Below, in pieces: positions 1 through 12,140 of a stretch of DNA of 64,000 nt. This DNA is from Pristionchus mayeri (lineage: Eukaryota; Nematoda; Chromadorea; Rhabditida; Neodiplogasteridae): NCBI GenBank assembly GCA_036245805.1, contig BTRK01000002.1, positions 17,043,067 to 17,107,066 of the forward strand, written 5' to 3'. The first letter of the stretch is position 1; every line of letters starts with the position of its first letter. The notes under the pieces are model-generated. The model was given only the letters and a program-made list of their open reading frames with translations, was not told where the DNA came from and searched no databases. The position numbers and the translations under genes were made by a program.

Positions 1-2512
1 ACAGAGTAGTTGTGGTATAATTGCAGACAGGAGCGAGCCCGTTCTGTGGGTGCTTCGGTATCGTCGACGACGTCTACTGGACTGGCCAGAGAATCGCCCC
101 GACCCCACCCCCTCCAGAGATACTCCAGTGAAGGTACGGTAGGTGATGGAACAGTCAGTAGTGCTTTGCCTCAAGAATATTGTATACTAATTGCCTAATA
201 TGATATGGCGCCCATAAAGTCCCGTTGTCAGACTATGCAGCAGTATGGAAAGTGATCCCGCAGGTTCGTCTGGTGACTACATCTCAGTGCACGGGGGCAA
301 CTACAACACCATCCACCAGCCACCCTCCGCTGCGAGAATTCGGTGAGTGAGGAGAGGGAGACAGAAGAGATACAGGTCAGAAGGTAGCATCTACGCAAAA
401 TTTATTTAATTTAACTTGTGGTCTCAGCATTGAATGCTCTTTGTTTCAAAATATGGAAGGGGATCAATATGTTTAAATGTGAATCTAGTAATTGTACCAT
501 CATTTGGTGGGTAAATTTTGAATAAAGTTATTTTTTTTTAATATTTCCCCTGCAAGCTTTCGCCAATATTAATTATCTTGACATTGTGCGTTATTATTTT
601 TTCCGAGAAGCGATAGAAGTAAATATTTGTTGATTGATTGAATATGATTGTGATTGTGATTTCAGTCGAGTGTCGGCTGCAGTTCCTCCTCGTCCCCGCA
701 GTGTGAGTGGAGTAGAGGAGAGAACGAGTGCGGAGAACGAAGCAAGGGCCGCCAGGGCTGGATCGGTCAGTCACACCTAAGTATCGAAATAGTTAAATCA
801 AATGAAGAACTTTTTTTGAAAGTAGTATTTTAAAAAGAGCATTTTGAAAACACTATGTTATCACTAGAGTAAAAAATTCCTAGCGATATATTCATGATTG
901 AAGGGTGAAATTAAAATCGTATCAGGCGAGTTCTGCCCGTCTTCCTCCCGATTCGTTCCATCCTCTGAGGGGAGGAGCCAATGCTGGCATCGTCGGACAC
1001 ATCATGTCAGTTTCGGGATTCACTTTCACAGGTCATCTTGACGAGCCACAATATTATCGTGGATAGAATCAATGCCATAAATTGAATATGTGTTCATGTG
1101 TGTGATTCTTGATATTTTAAGGACTGAGAAGCGTGTTCGTCCCTCTACCGACTCGAGCACCGCAGTCTACAGGAAGGCCCCGCGCGGATCAGAGACTGAC
1201 GCCAGTGTCCACGAGGGGTACGGTAGGGGTCGATAGGGATAGAACGATTAATGTAATGCAATGGCATTCAACGTTAATGTGAATCCGATAGATGAATATG
1301 TATTTAGTGTTGAAGATAATATCTGGAAATCAATGCCAGGAGAGCATGTTGGGGACTACTATACATCGTTGACGTGGCTCTCTATCTCCTGCCAATTGCA
1401 GCCAGGCATATGCCAATGTGACTCCTCCCTCTGCTGCGTACAATGGCGGAGTGCGTGCTGCCCCGCCCAATCGATTCACTGTTTCGGGTGCCAGCTCGAT
1501 GACCTCGGTCGCCTCCCTCGGATCATCCGCACCGACCACGCCCACCCGCACCGTATTCCCCATCAAGTGGTACGGTAGATATCGCGATATATTGATTAGA
1601 CTCCATCAAATATTCTTAAAATATAGTTGATTACGGTAGTTACATGGTGAATCGATTGCAGGGACGGCGGAGCGGGATCGACCTCGTTCCTCTGCTACGC
1701 CAACACGATGAGTGAGTGTCCCTTTCTCTCTTACAAAGGATTCCATCATAATTATCCAATATTGTGCTTACTCAGCTCGTGTTGGCCATCGAGATCGAGC
1801 AGACACGATTCCCAGTGTGAATGGAGGAGGAGAGAGATACGTCAATCTGCAGGAGGTACAGTAGTCAGAGGTCTCGAAAGGAGTCATACTGCATCTTCAG
1901 ATGTCCATCCCAGCCCGTCACTACGAGCCTCTCACTCCTCCTCACGCACACTCTCCCCAGCTGAACTATGCTTCGGTGGAGGGGGCAGATACGGTGGGAG
2001 AGCTTCCGTCCAGGTGGGTCAGACCATGGGGCGAAGAGATGAAGAAGGCGGAGATTACAGAAGCAACTCTGTGGGAAGCAGACCCGAACTGAATCTTCCT
2101 CTTTCAAGAGGTGAGTGACGATGTGAGAGTAGGTTATTTGTGAAGTTATATTAAATGTTAAAAATGTCTGCGTTAGAGCGATTAATAGTATAAATTGAAG
2201 GTGACCGTCTGAAGCACAGTCCCGCCCCATTGGCTACGGTAGAAGATGATGATGAGAGCCAGATCAGCTACTCACAGATCGATATGGTGAATGGGTTACG
2301 GTATTTGGTGATTTGCAGCCTTTGAATTTTTCGTTTCTTAGAACCATTGCAATTTGAGAGGCCAATGCTCTTCTATACGTTGTAAATATTAAATCATAAA
2401 TGAAATGGTGTTGTTCCAGCTTCGGACTCAAGCTCTTCGCGAAGTGAGTGAGCAATCGGAAGAGGAGAGAAGAAGAGCAAGGAATGCATCGAGACCCCAG
2501 ACTGTCGAGTAG
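1..2512 (+). CDS. 3' part of a gene encoding a Tyr/Ser/Pro-rich protein, possibly a receptor cytoplasmic tail
   Basis: The gene enters from the left edge; its start is not in the window. Small exons with GT/AG borders can be followed to a TAG stop at 2510-2512. The conceptual protein is low in hydrophobic residues and rich in Ser, Pro and Arg. It carries repeated tyrosine motifs: DYISV and NYNTI (about 270-330), AYANV (about 1400), RYVNL (about 1830), HYEPL and NYASV (about 1910-1980), and ISYSQI (about 2260). There is also a PPRPRS proline motif near 690. NYASV and ISYSQI resemble ITIM-type or SH2-binding tyrosine sites. This composition suits the intracellular tail of a cell-surface receptor, but no extracellular or membrane domain is visible, so that is inference. 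The join between the exons ending near 133 and starting near 231 does not keep the frame I prefer. I do not recognise the family. Confidence 0.6.
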
Positions 2513-3628
2513 AGGACACGCCCATTGTTTGATCCATTGAATGCCTTTACTATTCTTACGGTTACTCCCTCTCCCCATATTGCCATGATGCATCGACTCA
2601 TTTGTCGCATCGAGTACTTTCCCTTATGCTTTATTGATTCGTTCTCGTGAGGTGCCATCCATTGAACAGGCAATGTCGCACTTTCCTTTTACCAAATGTT
2701 CGCACCTGCTCCCATAGTTTATTATTTTGCAAATCGATAATCATATCCTGTTTGTACTGTAGATTATCATCTATTATTACGCCCCGTTCCTACGTCGTTT
2801 TGCACTGATGAGATTATGCCATGTAGCATCATTATCTCTCAATTATATTAGTTTGATTGTTAGCTGCCCTCTTGCTCCCTTTCTTGTTGACGAATCTCCA
2901 CCCTTTCTATCCCGATCCCCGATCTGCTAATTATAAGACGGTATCATTTACAGTATCTGTAAAGCTCTTCCTACCGTACCCTTGTCGTTCCTTTTTCATC
3001 CTACCCCACTTTCCATTTTCCAGTTTTGACCACGTTTGATTTCTAACTTTGCCCGTTGTTTCGTTGTTACTGTATTCACATCCCTCTTTACAGTCCCTTT
3101 GTAAAATTTTAACGCAGTGTGTAGTTTTCAGACCATCAGTCAGGCTATCCGCCTTACCATCTCTTTTACGCTTTGTTTCACGACCTTCCAATAAAAGCCT
3201 CGTGTTTCATATATTACGTGACTACACTTCTTTACATTCCTAAACAAAAATAAAAGAAAAAGTACATTAAAAAGTCAGTTTTCAATAACTTTCTCCTAAC
3301 TGATCTTACGGTATCAATCACACCCGTCATCCAATCGGCGCATTGCGTTAGTTTGAACTGCAGGGACTGAAGTTTACGTGGCGGGAGTGCCTACCTTGCA
3401 GTCCGAGAATTCGTTCAATTGCAAGCAGTTCCGCTTGCTCCGAACCTTTCCCAGCCGTTTTCGTGTGACCCGTTCAGCGCCATTCTGACATGTATTCGCG
3501 CTTCCTTGTGTTGTTGCTCCGGATCTATCATCGTGATCGTCATTCCGTGCATTGCAGGGTAGTTTCACGCACACCCGTGCTCTTTTTCGTCTCTCGTCCC
3601 GGTCACCGCACTCAGTCCACACGCAAAC
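2513..3628. other. 3' UTR of the left gene and promoter of tsn-1
   Basis: About 1.1 kb without a convincing coding exon. The first part is T/C-rich and is probably the 3' untranslated region of the left gene; AATAAAA occurs near 3249. The last 250 bp lead into the tsn-1 start and hold pyrimidine-rich sequence and a TACGGTA copy near 3308. No RNA gene was seen. Confidence 0.5.
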
Positions 3629-6600
3629 ATGGCTTCAGAGGGAGTTTCCATGCGCAGAGGACTCGTGAAGCAGGTGAGCTCGTGCTAGTTTATGTTTAGC
3701 TCTTTTTTTGCAAAATTATAGCCTAAACGTTGTTGTACAGGTGCTGTCCGGAGACTCTGTGGTCATCCAGGGCCCTCCTCGGCCCAATGGACCTCCTGAG
3801 GAGGCCACCGTCTACCTCTCGAATGTGAGCGCCCCCCGTCTCGGCAAGCGACCGACCGAAACCGTCACGGCCACTCCTGATGAGGTGAGATTGTTGTTTA
3901 TATAACATTGTTATGCCACGATTTCATCATGAACAAGGTTAGGATTGCTTGCTTTGCAGCCGTTTGCGTGGCAGGCCCGTGAGTGGCTGAGGAAGAAGTT
4001 GGTCGGACAGATGGTCACATTCATCAAGGAGTTCACTGCCACCTCCTCGCGCGACCACGGCAAGATCTACCTCGGAGGCACTTGTGAGTCCCCGTCTTTC
4101 CATTCTTATCTCCGGACATTAGATGATTGTCTAAACAATGATTGTAGCTGTCGAAACTGCCGAGAACGTGAACGAGACGGCAATCGCTGAGGGATGGCTT
4201 GAGGTCAGGCAAGGAAAGGTCGCCGAGTGAGTTAGCACATGTTTACAGCTATTTATTATTGTTTACTCTATGAATTGGTATCATCCTTGCACACTGCTTT
4301 ATTCCAAGCTTGCAGTGAGTTCACAACCAAGCTGCTGGACCTGCAGGAGAAGGCAATAGCCGCCAAGATTGGCCGATGGAGCGAGAACACTGATGGAGCC
4401 GTCCGAGATATCAAGTGATATATATTTTCATTGTTTTATTGGTTTTCGTTCACCGTTGGTTGGTAATCTAGGTATTTTAAGTTATTATTTTGCAATGTCA
4501 TTATTTAGGTGGTCGTTCACCGATCCTCGCTCGCTCGTCGACTTCTACAAGCAGCAGCCCGTCGATGCCGTCATCGAGCAGGTGCGTTCCTCTTCTCTCT
4601 TGGTATATGACGTCCCTCTCTGCAGGTCCGTGACGGTTCCACAGTCCGCGCCTTCCTCCTGCCCCGCTTCGAGTACATCACCCTGCAACTGTCGGGAGTG
4701 CGCTCGCCCTCCACCAGAGCAGGCAACGATGGATCGATCGAGGTGAGATACCCATTGAGAGTATCATGCCAAAACATCAAACACATATCTTGATTGTTTA
4801 TGGCATACGCGTTGTACATTGTCCCCGTCACCCGCTGACCTTGACTCATGGGATAGATATTCATTCCATTGGTATTTCGACCTCTTTTAAGATGTGGTTC
4901 AATTGCAGCCCTTCTCTAACGAGGCGAAGTTCTTCGCGGAGGCACGAGTTCTCCAGCAGGATGTCCAGATCGTCCTTGAGTCCGTCTCCAACGCCAACTT
5001 CGTCGGATCCATCATCCACCCGAAGGTAATTTACTCGTTCTTGCATTTCACTATATGCAATGAGTCACGGATGGTTGCATCGCGAATTCATGTTGATGAA
5101 ATGATTCATGCGTCGATGAATTACCCTAATGATGTCGTATTCTTCAGGGCAACATCGCAGAGGCTCTTTTGCGCGAGGGCTTCGCCAAGTGCGTCGACTG
5201 GTCCATCGGACTGTGCACTGGAGGAGCCGAGAAGCTGAGAGCCGCCGAGAAGTAAGTGGCCGTTCCTCCTATTTTTTGGATTTTTTAAAATTATTTTATT
5301 GTGATTGGGCATGCAATATTTTCATTGCAGCCAGGCTAAGATCAACCGCAAGCGCATCTGGGCTACGTACAAGCCCTCTGCTGGAGCACTCGCGGAGAAG
5401 AAGAAGTTCGATGGTGAGTAATTATTGACTTTTGCAATTATTATTATTTTATTTTATTTGTATTATTATGTTGAATACTTGCAGATCGTTCGTTTATTTG
5501 GTCATTAATGTACACTTGTTCCCCTTGCAGCGAAGGTTGTCGAGATCGTTCTGAATGACGCCCTCATCGTCGTTCGCGACAGTGGAGAGGAGAGCAAGGT
5601 GTACCTCTCGTCCGTCAGACTCCCAAGGTGAGGCTAGAGTCGAGGAGAGGGTCTTATTGAAAGTCGATTGATATAATGCTTTATTGTTGTTCGATTCTCA
5701 CAACTAGTTAGGTGATTGCGTTGCAGGGACTCTGCCGATCGGCCAGCTGCTTCCGGTCGCCAATTCCGTCCCCTCTACGACATTCCCTACATGTACGAGT
5801 GCAGAGAATATCTCAGAAAGAAGTCAGTACTTTTAATTTATTCTTCACTTTTCTCTTTCAATTTCTATGCTACAGGCTATTGTTGATTGTGTAGCACAAT
5901 GTGATAACGATTTCCATTTAGACTGATCGGCAAGAAGGTCTCGGTCACAGTGGACTACCTGCAGCCGAAGTCGGACCAGTTCCCCGAGAAGACGTGCTGC
6001 ACCATCGAGGCAGGAGGACAGAATGTGGCCATCGGACTGCTCGAGAGAGGACTCTCCAAGGTCGTCCGACACAGGAACGACGATGAGAACCGGTGAGTGA
6101 AATAACGTTGTGATTGGTGCTGCATCATTCTGATGTCTTAGGGTGTAAACTGTTTGATGCCACAATTCATATTCTCTCTGATTGGCATGTGTATATGTCG
6201 ATTAGCTGCCACTTTCGTTCACTATGTGCAAGTTAATCTGTAATATAAAGAAATGAGAATGCTTTTCCAGTTCCTCGCAGTACGATGCTCTCCTGGCGGC
6301 GGAAGCAAAGGCAGAGAAGGAGCAGAAGGGACTGTTCGCCACCCCCGGAAAGGACGAGGGAAATCACACGCAGAGAGTACAGGAACTGCAGGGAGATCTG
6401 GCCAGATCGAAGCAGTTCCTCCCCTATCTCCAGAGAGGAGCACGGTCAGTTGAGAGGCAATGCTATACCATCCAGAGCATCGTTGAATCTTCACTTTGTC
6501 CTCGATTTCCTACTGGTATCGGTCTATTTGATCTCTCATCTGATCTGAGATGGTATAGCAATGCATATCGGATTGAGCTGAACTAACTGAGCCCCCTCTA

Positions 6601-8720
6601 CGGATGTTATCTCTTGCAGTTCCGAGGGAATCGTCGAGTTCCTCACCTCTGGTTCTCGAATGCGCATCTACGTGCCCAAGGAGACGTGCCTGCTCACCTT
6701 CCTTCTCGGAGGAATCAACTGCCCCAAGGCACGTTACACTTGTGTGGATGAGTCATCCTTCCATTACAAAGAAAGAGAAGATGGATATCGATTCTCGTGT
6801 AGACACGTAGATCGATTTCCTGTGCAATCTGTTTCAATAACGAGGGCGATGATTATGAATATGTTTGTTGTAGAGTGCGCGAGCTGGAGCCAACGGTCAG
6901 GTTGCCTCCGCAGCCGAGCCCTTCGCCGATGAGGCCGCCAAGTTCACCCGCAAGCTGTGCATGCACAGAGAGGTACGGTAATCGAGAAGAGTATCGATAA
7001 ATTGATTAATTGATTCACTTTCAGGTGGAACTCGAGGTGGAGGGTCTGGACAAGCAGGGCGCCTTCATCGGATACCTCTGGGTGCGCCCCGAGGATGGTG
7101 GAAGACACCAGAACCTCTCGGAGCTCCTCCTCGAGCAGGGTACGGTAACTGAATGGATTAATCAATAAACTGATTGATCACAGCTTTTTGACTGGTTGGT
7201 GATTTGTGTCTGTTCAGGATTGGCGACGCTGCACTTCACTGCAGAGAAGTCCTCTCACTACAACCACATGGCTGCCGCAGAGCTGCGCGCCAAGAATGCC
7301 AAGTGAGTAGAGGATGATGTCATGGGTGACGAAGACAAGAATACCATGACGCATCTTTTCGCTACTGGCTCAAACAGTGGCTACTCACACACAATCAATA
7401 TTATGATTAATATAAAGCATTCCAAAATGATGAAATGTGTTTGATTGTAGGCGCAATATCTGGTCGACGTGGTCGGATACTGAGGCTGAGGCAGCGAAGG
7501 AGGAAGAGGCAGCCAATCAGAAGACGGAGAGGACCGTCAACTACAAGAAGATCGCCGTCTCCGATGTCGGAAAGGTATGTACTCATTCAGTGATGGGACT
7601 CGTATGAATAATTCGGTGTAGTGAGCCCTCGAATTTGTGTGGAGAGTAAATGAAGGTTCCTATTGCAGACTGGCACGTCCTTCCGCGTCTCGGCGCAGTC
7701 TGTGGAGGATGGACCGAAGTTGGAGAGACTGATGGAGGAACTGAGAGTGTCCATCGCTTCCTCTGCCGCCCCCTCCAATGTCACCGTCAAGAGAGGTGAG
7801 CAGAAAGGAATTGATGGATGTAGTGAAGGAAGAAGCGTGCAGGCGAGATGGTGGCTGCCAAGTTCTCGGCCGACAAGCAGTGGTACCGTGCCAAGGTCGA
7901 GTCGGTGAAGGCCGGCCAGGCTGACGTCCTCTACGTCGACTTCGGAAACGTGAGTGGTGATCGATTGATTGCGTTTGTCTAAATCAGGGTCGAAGGGAGT
8001 ACTGTAACAATGGTTGCAGCGTGAGACGATCTCGACCTCGGATATCGCCGCCCTCCCTGGTACTCTCTCGTCGATCCCTGCCTCTGCCAGGGACTACTAC
8101 CTCGCACTCGTGACCGTGCCCAATGATGAGGACTATGCTGGATTCGCCATCGGGTGAGGGGAGGGAACAGTTAGTCACTCGATAGAATAGGATACGAGGG
8201 TTTGATGGGTAGGGAGCAGATTTCTACTTGAATAAACGAGAAGGCTGATGTATGAACGATGGTCTACTATGAGCTGATGGTAAATTGAATTGTGTTGCAG
8301 TGCCCTGCAGAAGCTGCTGGGTTCCTCCCCTACGGCTGAGGTGAACGTGGAGTACTCTCTCGGAGGAGCACAGTACGCACAGGTACGGTAGAGATTACGG
8401 TATCTGAATTAATCCGTTATAGATTGAACAGTAGTTTGTGCATGATGGAGTATGTTTTAGGTTATGGTGGAGATCAACGGAGAGCGAGTGGACGTGGGGC
8501 AGGCCCTGATCGAGGACGGATTCGCCCTTGCTGACAAGAGAAGGGAGCAGAGACTCCAGAAGCTGGTGAGTCGATGACGTCATCGATTGGATGGATTGGA
8601 TAGTGATGATGTAATCACCTATCTTCTCAGGTGACTGCCTATGCTGACGCAGAGAAGAAGGCTCGCAAGGAGCGTGCCAACATCTGGGAGTTCGGAGATT
8701 TCACCGGTAACGAGATCTAA
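3629..8720 (+). CDS. tsn-1: Tudor staphylococcal nuclease (SND1/p100 orthologue)
   Basis: Twenty-five exons join in frame to 2,700 nt, giving 899 residues, close to the usual length of about 910. The start MASEGVSM is at 3629 and the stop follows FTGNEI at 8718-8720. The protein begins with a staphylococcal nuclease fold ([13 protein letters not shown], then [16 protein letters not shown]). Further nuclease-like repeats follow to about residue 700. A Tudor domain starts near residue 727 ([30 protein letters not shown]) and is followed by the split fifth nuclease half. The family acts in RNA metabolism (RISC, edited-RNA decay, stress granules, splicing) in cytoplasm and nucleus; that is family knowledge. 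Exon borders: 3629-3673, 3741-3884, 3960-4083, 4148-4226, 4316-4414, 4509-4581, 4626-4742, 4909-5025, 5148-5251, 5331-5413, 5531-5627, 5727-5822, 5922-6092, 6271-6444, 6620-6728, 6874-6972, 7025-7139, 7218-7302, 7451-7574, 7669-7795, 7843-7949, 8020-8153, 8301-8382, 8461-8565, 8631-8720. Intron 15 (6729-6873) needs a GC donor. Confidence 0.96.
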
Positions 8721-9365
8721 GGTGGACGCCGTTCCTCCCCTCCAATCTATGATACAACCGCACGTCTGAAAGTATATTGTTTTTTTTTTAGTTTTCCGAT
8801 ACAACTCGTACTAGGAACTCTGATCGCCCTAGAGTGAATTGTAGATTTAGATATTTTTTCCATACATTTCTGTTGTTGAGCTTTTCACCACACACCAGCA
8901 TGTTTTCCCCGTTCGTATCAGTCTTATTAATTTATGATTCGCCCCATTTTCTAGGGTGGTTTCTCAAGAGAGTTGTAATTTAAAATATCTATCTATTTAG
9001 TATTTGTTGAATTTGAGGCTGTATTTCACACAGAATAAGTAGAGTTAGAAGAGTACAATGTGTTTTATATAATTTATGCGAATGGTGCATATAATATAAC
9101 TGAGTTTGCAAAGTGTATTTTGTAGAACTGCTCATGGTTGCCTTCTCTTATTATTGTTTTCTTGAGTGTTTCCATTTCGCTTACTCTATTTGCTGTATCG
9201 AGTGAACTGTGGGATAAAGACACATCGACCTCAGATTTTAAACAGTAAGATTTATTGCTGATATTCGTGTCACATGTTCAATGAACTGATCCCGCAAGGG
9301 TAACTCTACAGTAGGTCATTCTGGCATTATTCCCGCTGTCTGTCGTAATCGTCGATTGACTGCAC
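8721..9365. other. 3' UTR of tsn-1 and convergent spacer
   Basis: An AT-rich 0.6 kb spacer between tsn-1 and the convergent minus-strand membrane-protein gene. It begins with the tsn-1 3' untranslated region. No coding exon or RNA gene is apparent. Confidence 0.5.
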
Positions 9366-11241
9366 TCAACGCGTGCAGTGGCAATTCACGGTGTATCTTG
9401 AGTAGGTCGCGAGCTCTGAAGGATGACATTGGGAGGAGAGTACGCTAATTGGAATTTCAACCTCGTCCAGGATGTGATTGCTAGGGAGAGGAGAATGAGG
9501 GTGTAGCTGATGGCTGTCGAATGGAGGTCGGACATCGTCTTCCTGTAGTTCGAAGATTAATCACTGAGAAATGAGCTGTAAAGTGCTATTTCTGACGTAA
9601 GGGAGAATGGACATTCAGACACAGCCGCCAGCTGAGTTGATGAATGGATATTGCAATGGGCAGAGAGAGTGACCTCGAGGGTACACTCTTCCGGGCGAGA
9701 CATTTGAATATGGCTAGGGAGGAGGGGGCAAAGATACGAGTCGATTTCACAGTTGAGTGCCCACCGTATCGATTTGCCCGATAGTTCTTCGTGATCTATG
9801 AGTGTCAATGAGAAGATGGTAGCCACCACTGCCATGAATGCGACAAAGACTGTAAGTGTACTGTAGCTGTTGTTTACGGTATCGATCGGATGCTCTTAGT
9901 ATAGAGGAACGATCGAGTGGCACTTGACCAACCGCATTGTACGGTGTGCAGATAGAGTAGGGCGGGCGAGCGATACCGATAACCGAATAAGAACTGCGAG
10001 CGGGTACGGTAGATTGTTTAGTTACGGTAGTCTACCGTACCTCGAGGAATAGACAGAGTAGGAAGACGCCGTTGATTATCTGGATGTAGCCTATAAGCGT
10101 ATCTCATTAGTGATAGAGAGAGAGAGAGTCGCTCACCGAGTGCTATCTCCTGCTCTACCATTACGTTGCAGAAGCCGAGAACAGCGAAGATGAAAGAGAG
10201 CCCGCCCTGAATTGCGTAATCACTAGTTAATCGTGCTTCCGGTCATCATTTGTTCTCTCTTTCATCTCTCGTTCATATAATCGCCCATCGGTAGATCATT
10301 TGTAAAGCATCGATAGATTATTTGCAAAGCGGTAACTCTCTACTTTTTGCCGTAGGAAGACTAGACCCAATTGGCCTTGGTCCCTCTCTCCCATTCGCAG
10401 TTCACGTGATCTCTGCTCTTTAGGCCCTCTGCTTCACACTCTGCCCTCTCTCGATCCCCATGCTCTCTCGTGCCTCCCTCCTCTCTGTGCTCTCTCCTTC
10501 CGGCCCTCTTCCTCCCCTCCCTCGTACTCCTCCAGTGCCGTTCCGTGACAGTCTCTCCTCCGATTGCCCTGTCTCTCTCCTCCATCTGACCCATCCATTC
10601 CCAGTCCCCTTTGAAGTCCTTCTCCTCTTTCGGAAAACACCACCATCACTGATGGCTCTAAAGGCAACGCCTCTCCGAAACAGTAGGGTGAAGGTCGAGC
10701 AGTGATAGAGATGGTCTTTGATCTTTACAATCTATGTTCTCTTCTTGTAATTGCTCTTAAGACAGGTTAAGGCGGTAGTAGGGGTTACAAGGTTTCTGCT
10801 TTTGTCAATCAGAGGCAAAGAGCGGCATTCCCATGGATATAACTGGTGCCGGATGAGGACTCTGGGAGGGTGTGCATTATAGGAGGTGGCTAATTGCTCG
10901 TGACCTCAGCTGACCTGTGAGGGGAGGAGGGGGAGTGCCTCCCCCTCGCGAGAGGGAAGAGGTACCAGAGGGAGTCTCGGGTTCCGACTGCCCTCACTCT
11001 ATCAGGTCACCCTTCCCATTGGCATACCACGCGGTCTTTTGTCCCACTTTGATGTACCCATCCCCCATTGGCACCCTTCCTTTTTCTCTCTCTTTCTGAT
11101 CTACCATTCACTCCCTTACCTCACAGTAGCAGACGATTCGGCACTTGATTTGCATGTGGATTCCTCCCGTTAGCGGATACAGTATCCACGACCCAGCCGG
11201 CGCCAACTTGGCACCTGGGTCTGGATCTTCTTCTTTGGATA
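9366..11241 (-). CDS. small multi-pass membrane protein (partial model)
   Basis: Several minus-strand exons with good borders encode membrane-spanning stretches. Exon 11120-11241 reads KEEDPDPGAKLAPAGSW then GGIHMQIKCRIVCYCE. Exon 10137-10206 reads GGLSFIFAVLGFCNVMV. Exon 10041-10090 reads YIQIINGVFLLCLFLE. An exon entering near 9849 reads VFVAFMAVVATIFSLTL and then a polar tail. At least three hydrophobic segments are visible, so a tetraspan-like topology is likely. The 3' end is open: one frame stops at 9557, while splicing to an exon starting DDVRPPFDSHQLHPHSP stops at 9366. The join between the exons at 10041 and 9849 keeps frame only with an alternative donor and acceptor. The first exon is uncertain; an ATG at 11309 (MEEAKKKKG) is a candidate. 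I cannot name the family. Confidence 0.6.
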
Positions 11242-11309
11242 CTGTAGATAAGGTAGATCACATGAGATTGGGTGAGCGACATGCCTTTCTTCTTCTTTGC
11301 CTCCTCCAT

Positions 11310-12140
11310 TGAAAAGATGGACCGGCTCGTGAGATGGTTGATGGGATGAATGCAGAGTGGAATGGAGGGGAAACGTGCTATTTATCTATTCAAAGTGTTT
11401 ACAAAATTGTCTCGAATCTCATTAAATACATTCCACTTTTTTTAATCACACTTTTACTTGCTCTTTTGAACAAGGGTGAATTATTGAACTTTCGAGTTTT
11501 AAAAAAATAAAATCTTTTTTAACATAGGAGCTATAATTATATTTCGGATAAGTGAAGGAAAGAATGAATGGGGAAATGAATTGTTCATATTTTACGGAAA
11601 ATCATGAATATGACCCACAGAAATTGGCCCAAACCTACCGTACTCAGAGTGGGTGGAGCCCCCCTCTCCCCACCTCCTCCTCTCGGGTTGCGCATCATCT
11701 CCTCTGTAGTGTGATGTCTCTGGTTTTGGACATAGTCTCTCGCCTGACTAAATTTGCGAGTCATGCGCTTTCCATAGCATGTTTCGAGTAGTTGTCCTCA
11801 TTCTAATACGTTTCGCGTAGTACTAAATGACGTGAATTTGCTACTTGCTCGCCTATGATTCTTCTCCATACTATTCTTGTCGCTCAACTTACAGTGAAAC
11901 TGATTAGGCTCCTTTATCAAATTGTTCCTGCTTCGCTCGTCATAATTATATCGCCCGTTTCTTGTTCGGATCGATTTTTATTAAACTATCCTTATTCCCA
12001 CGTCATTCCCGTGCTTAGCTCTAAATTTGTCACATGCTCGTCGTCCTGTTCTTGCTGCCTTTTGCCACGTGCGTGCATCTCGATCCTTGTGTACTTTTCT
12101 TGTCTGGGCTTCTTCTAATAGTCAAGTTGCAGGTAATAGT
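11310..12140. other. spacer between divergent genes; promoter of fzr-1
   Basis: About 0.8 kb between the minus-strand membrane-protein gene and fzr-1. It is AT-rich in the first half. A CAG acceptor-like site at 12130-12132 lies just before the fzr-1 start and is compatible with spliced-leader trans-splicing. Open frames here have no recognisable content. Confidence 0.4.

Noticed and set aside
10361..10705. Overlapping open frames on both strands rich in Arg/Glu or Ser/Leu
   Set aside because: Pure CT-rich low-complexity DNA; no motif, no splice context.
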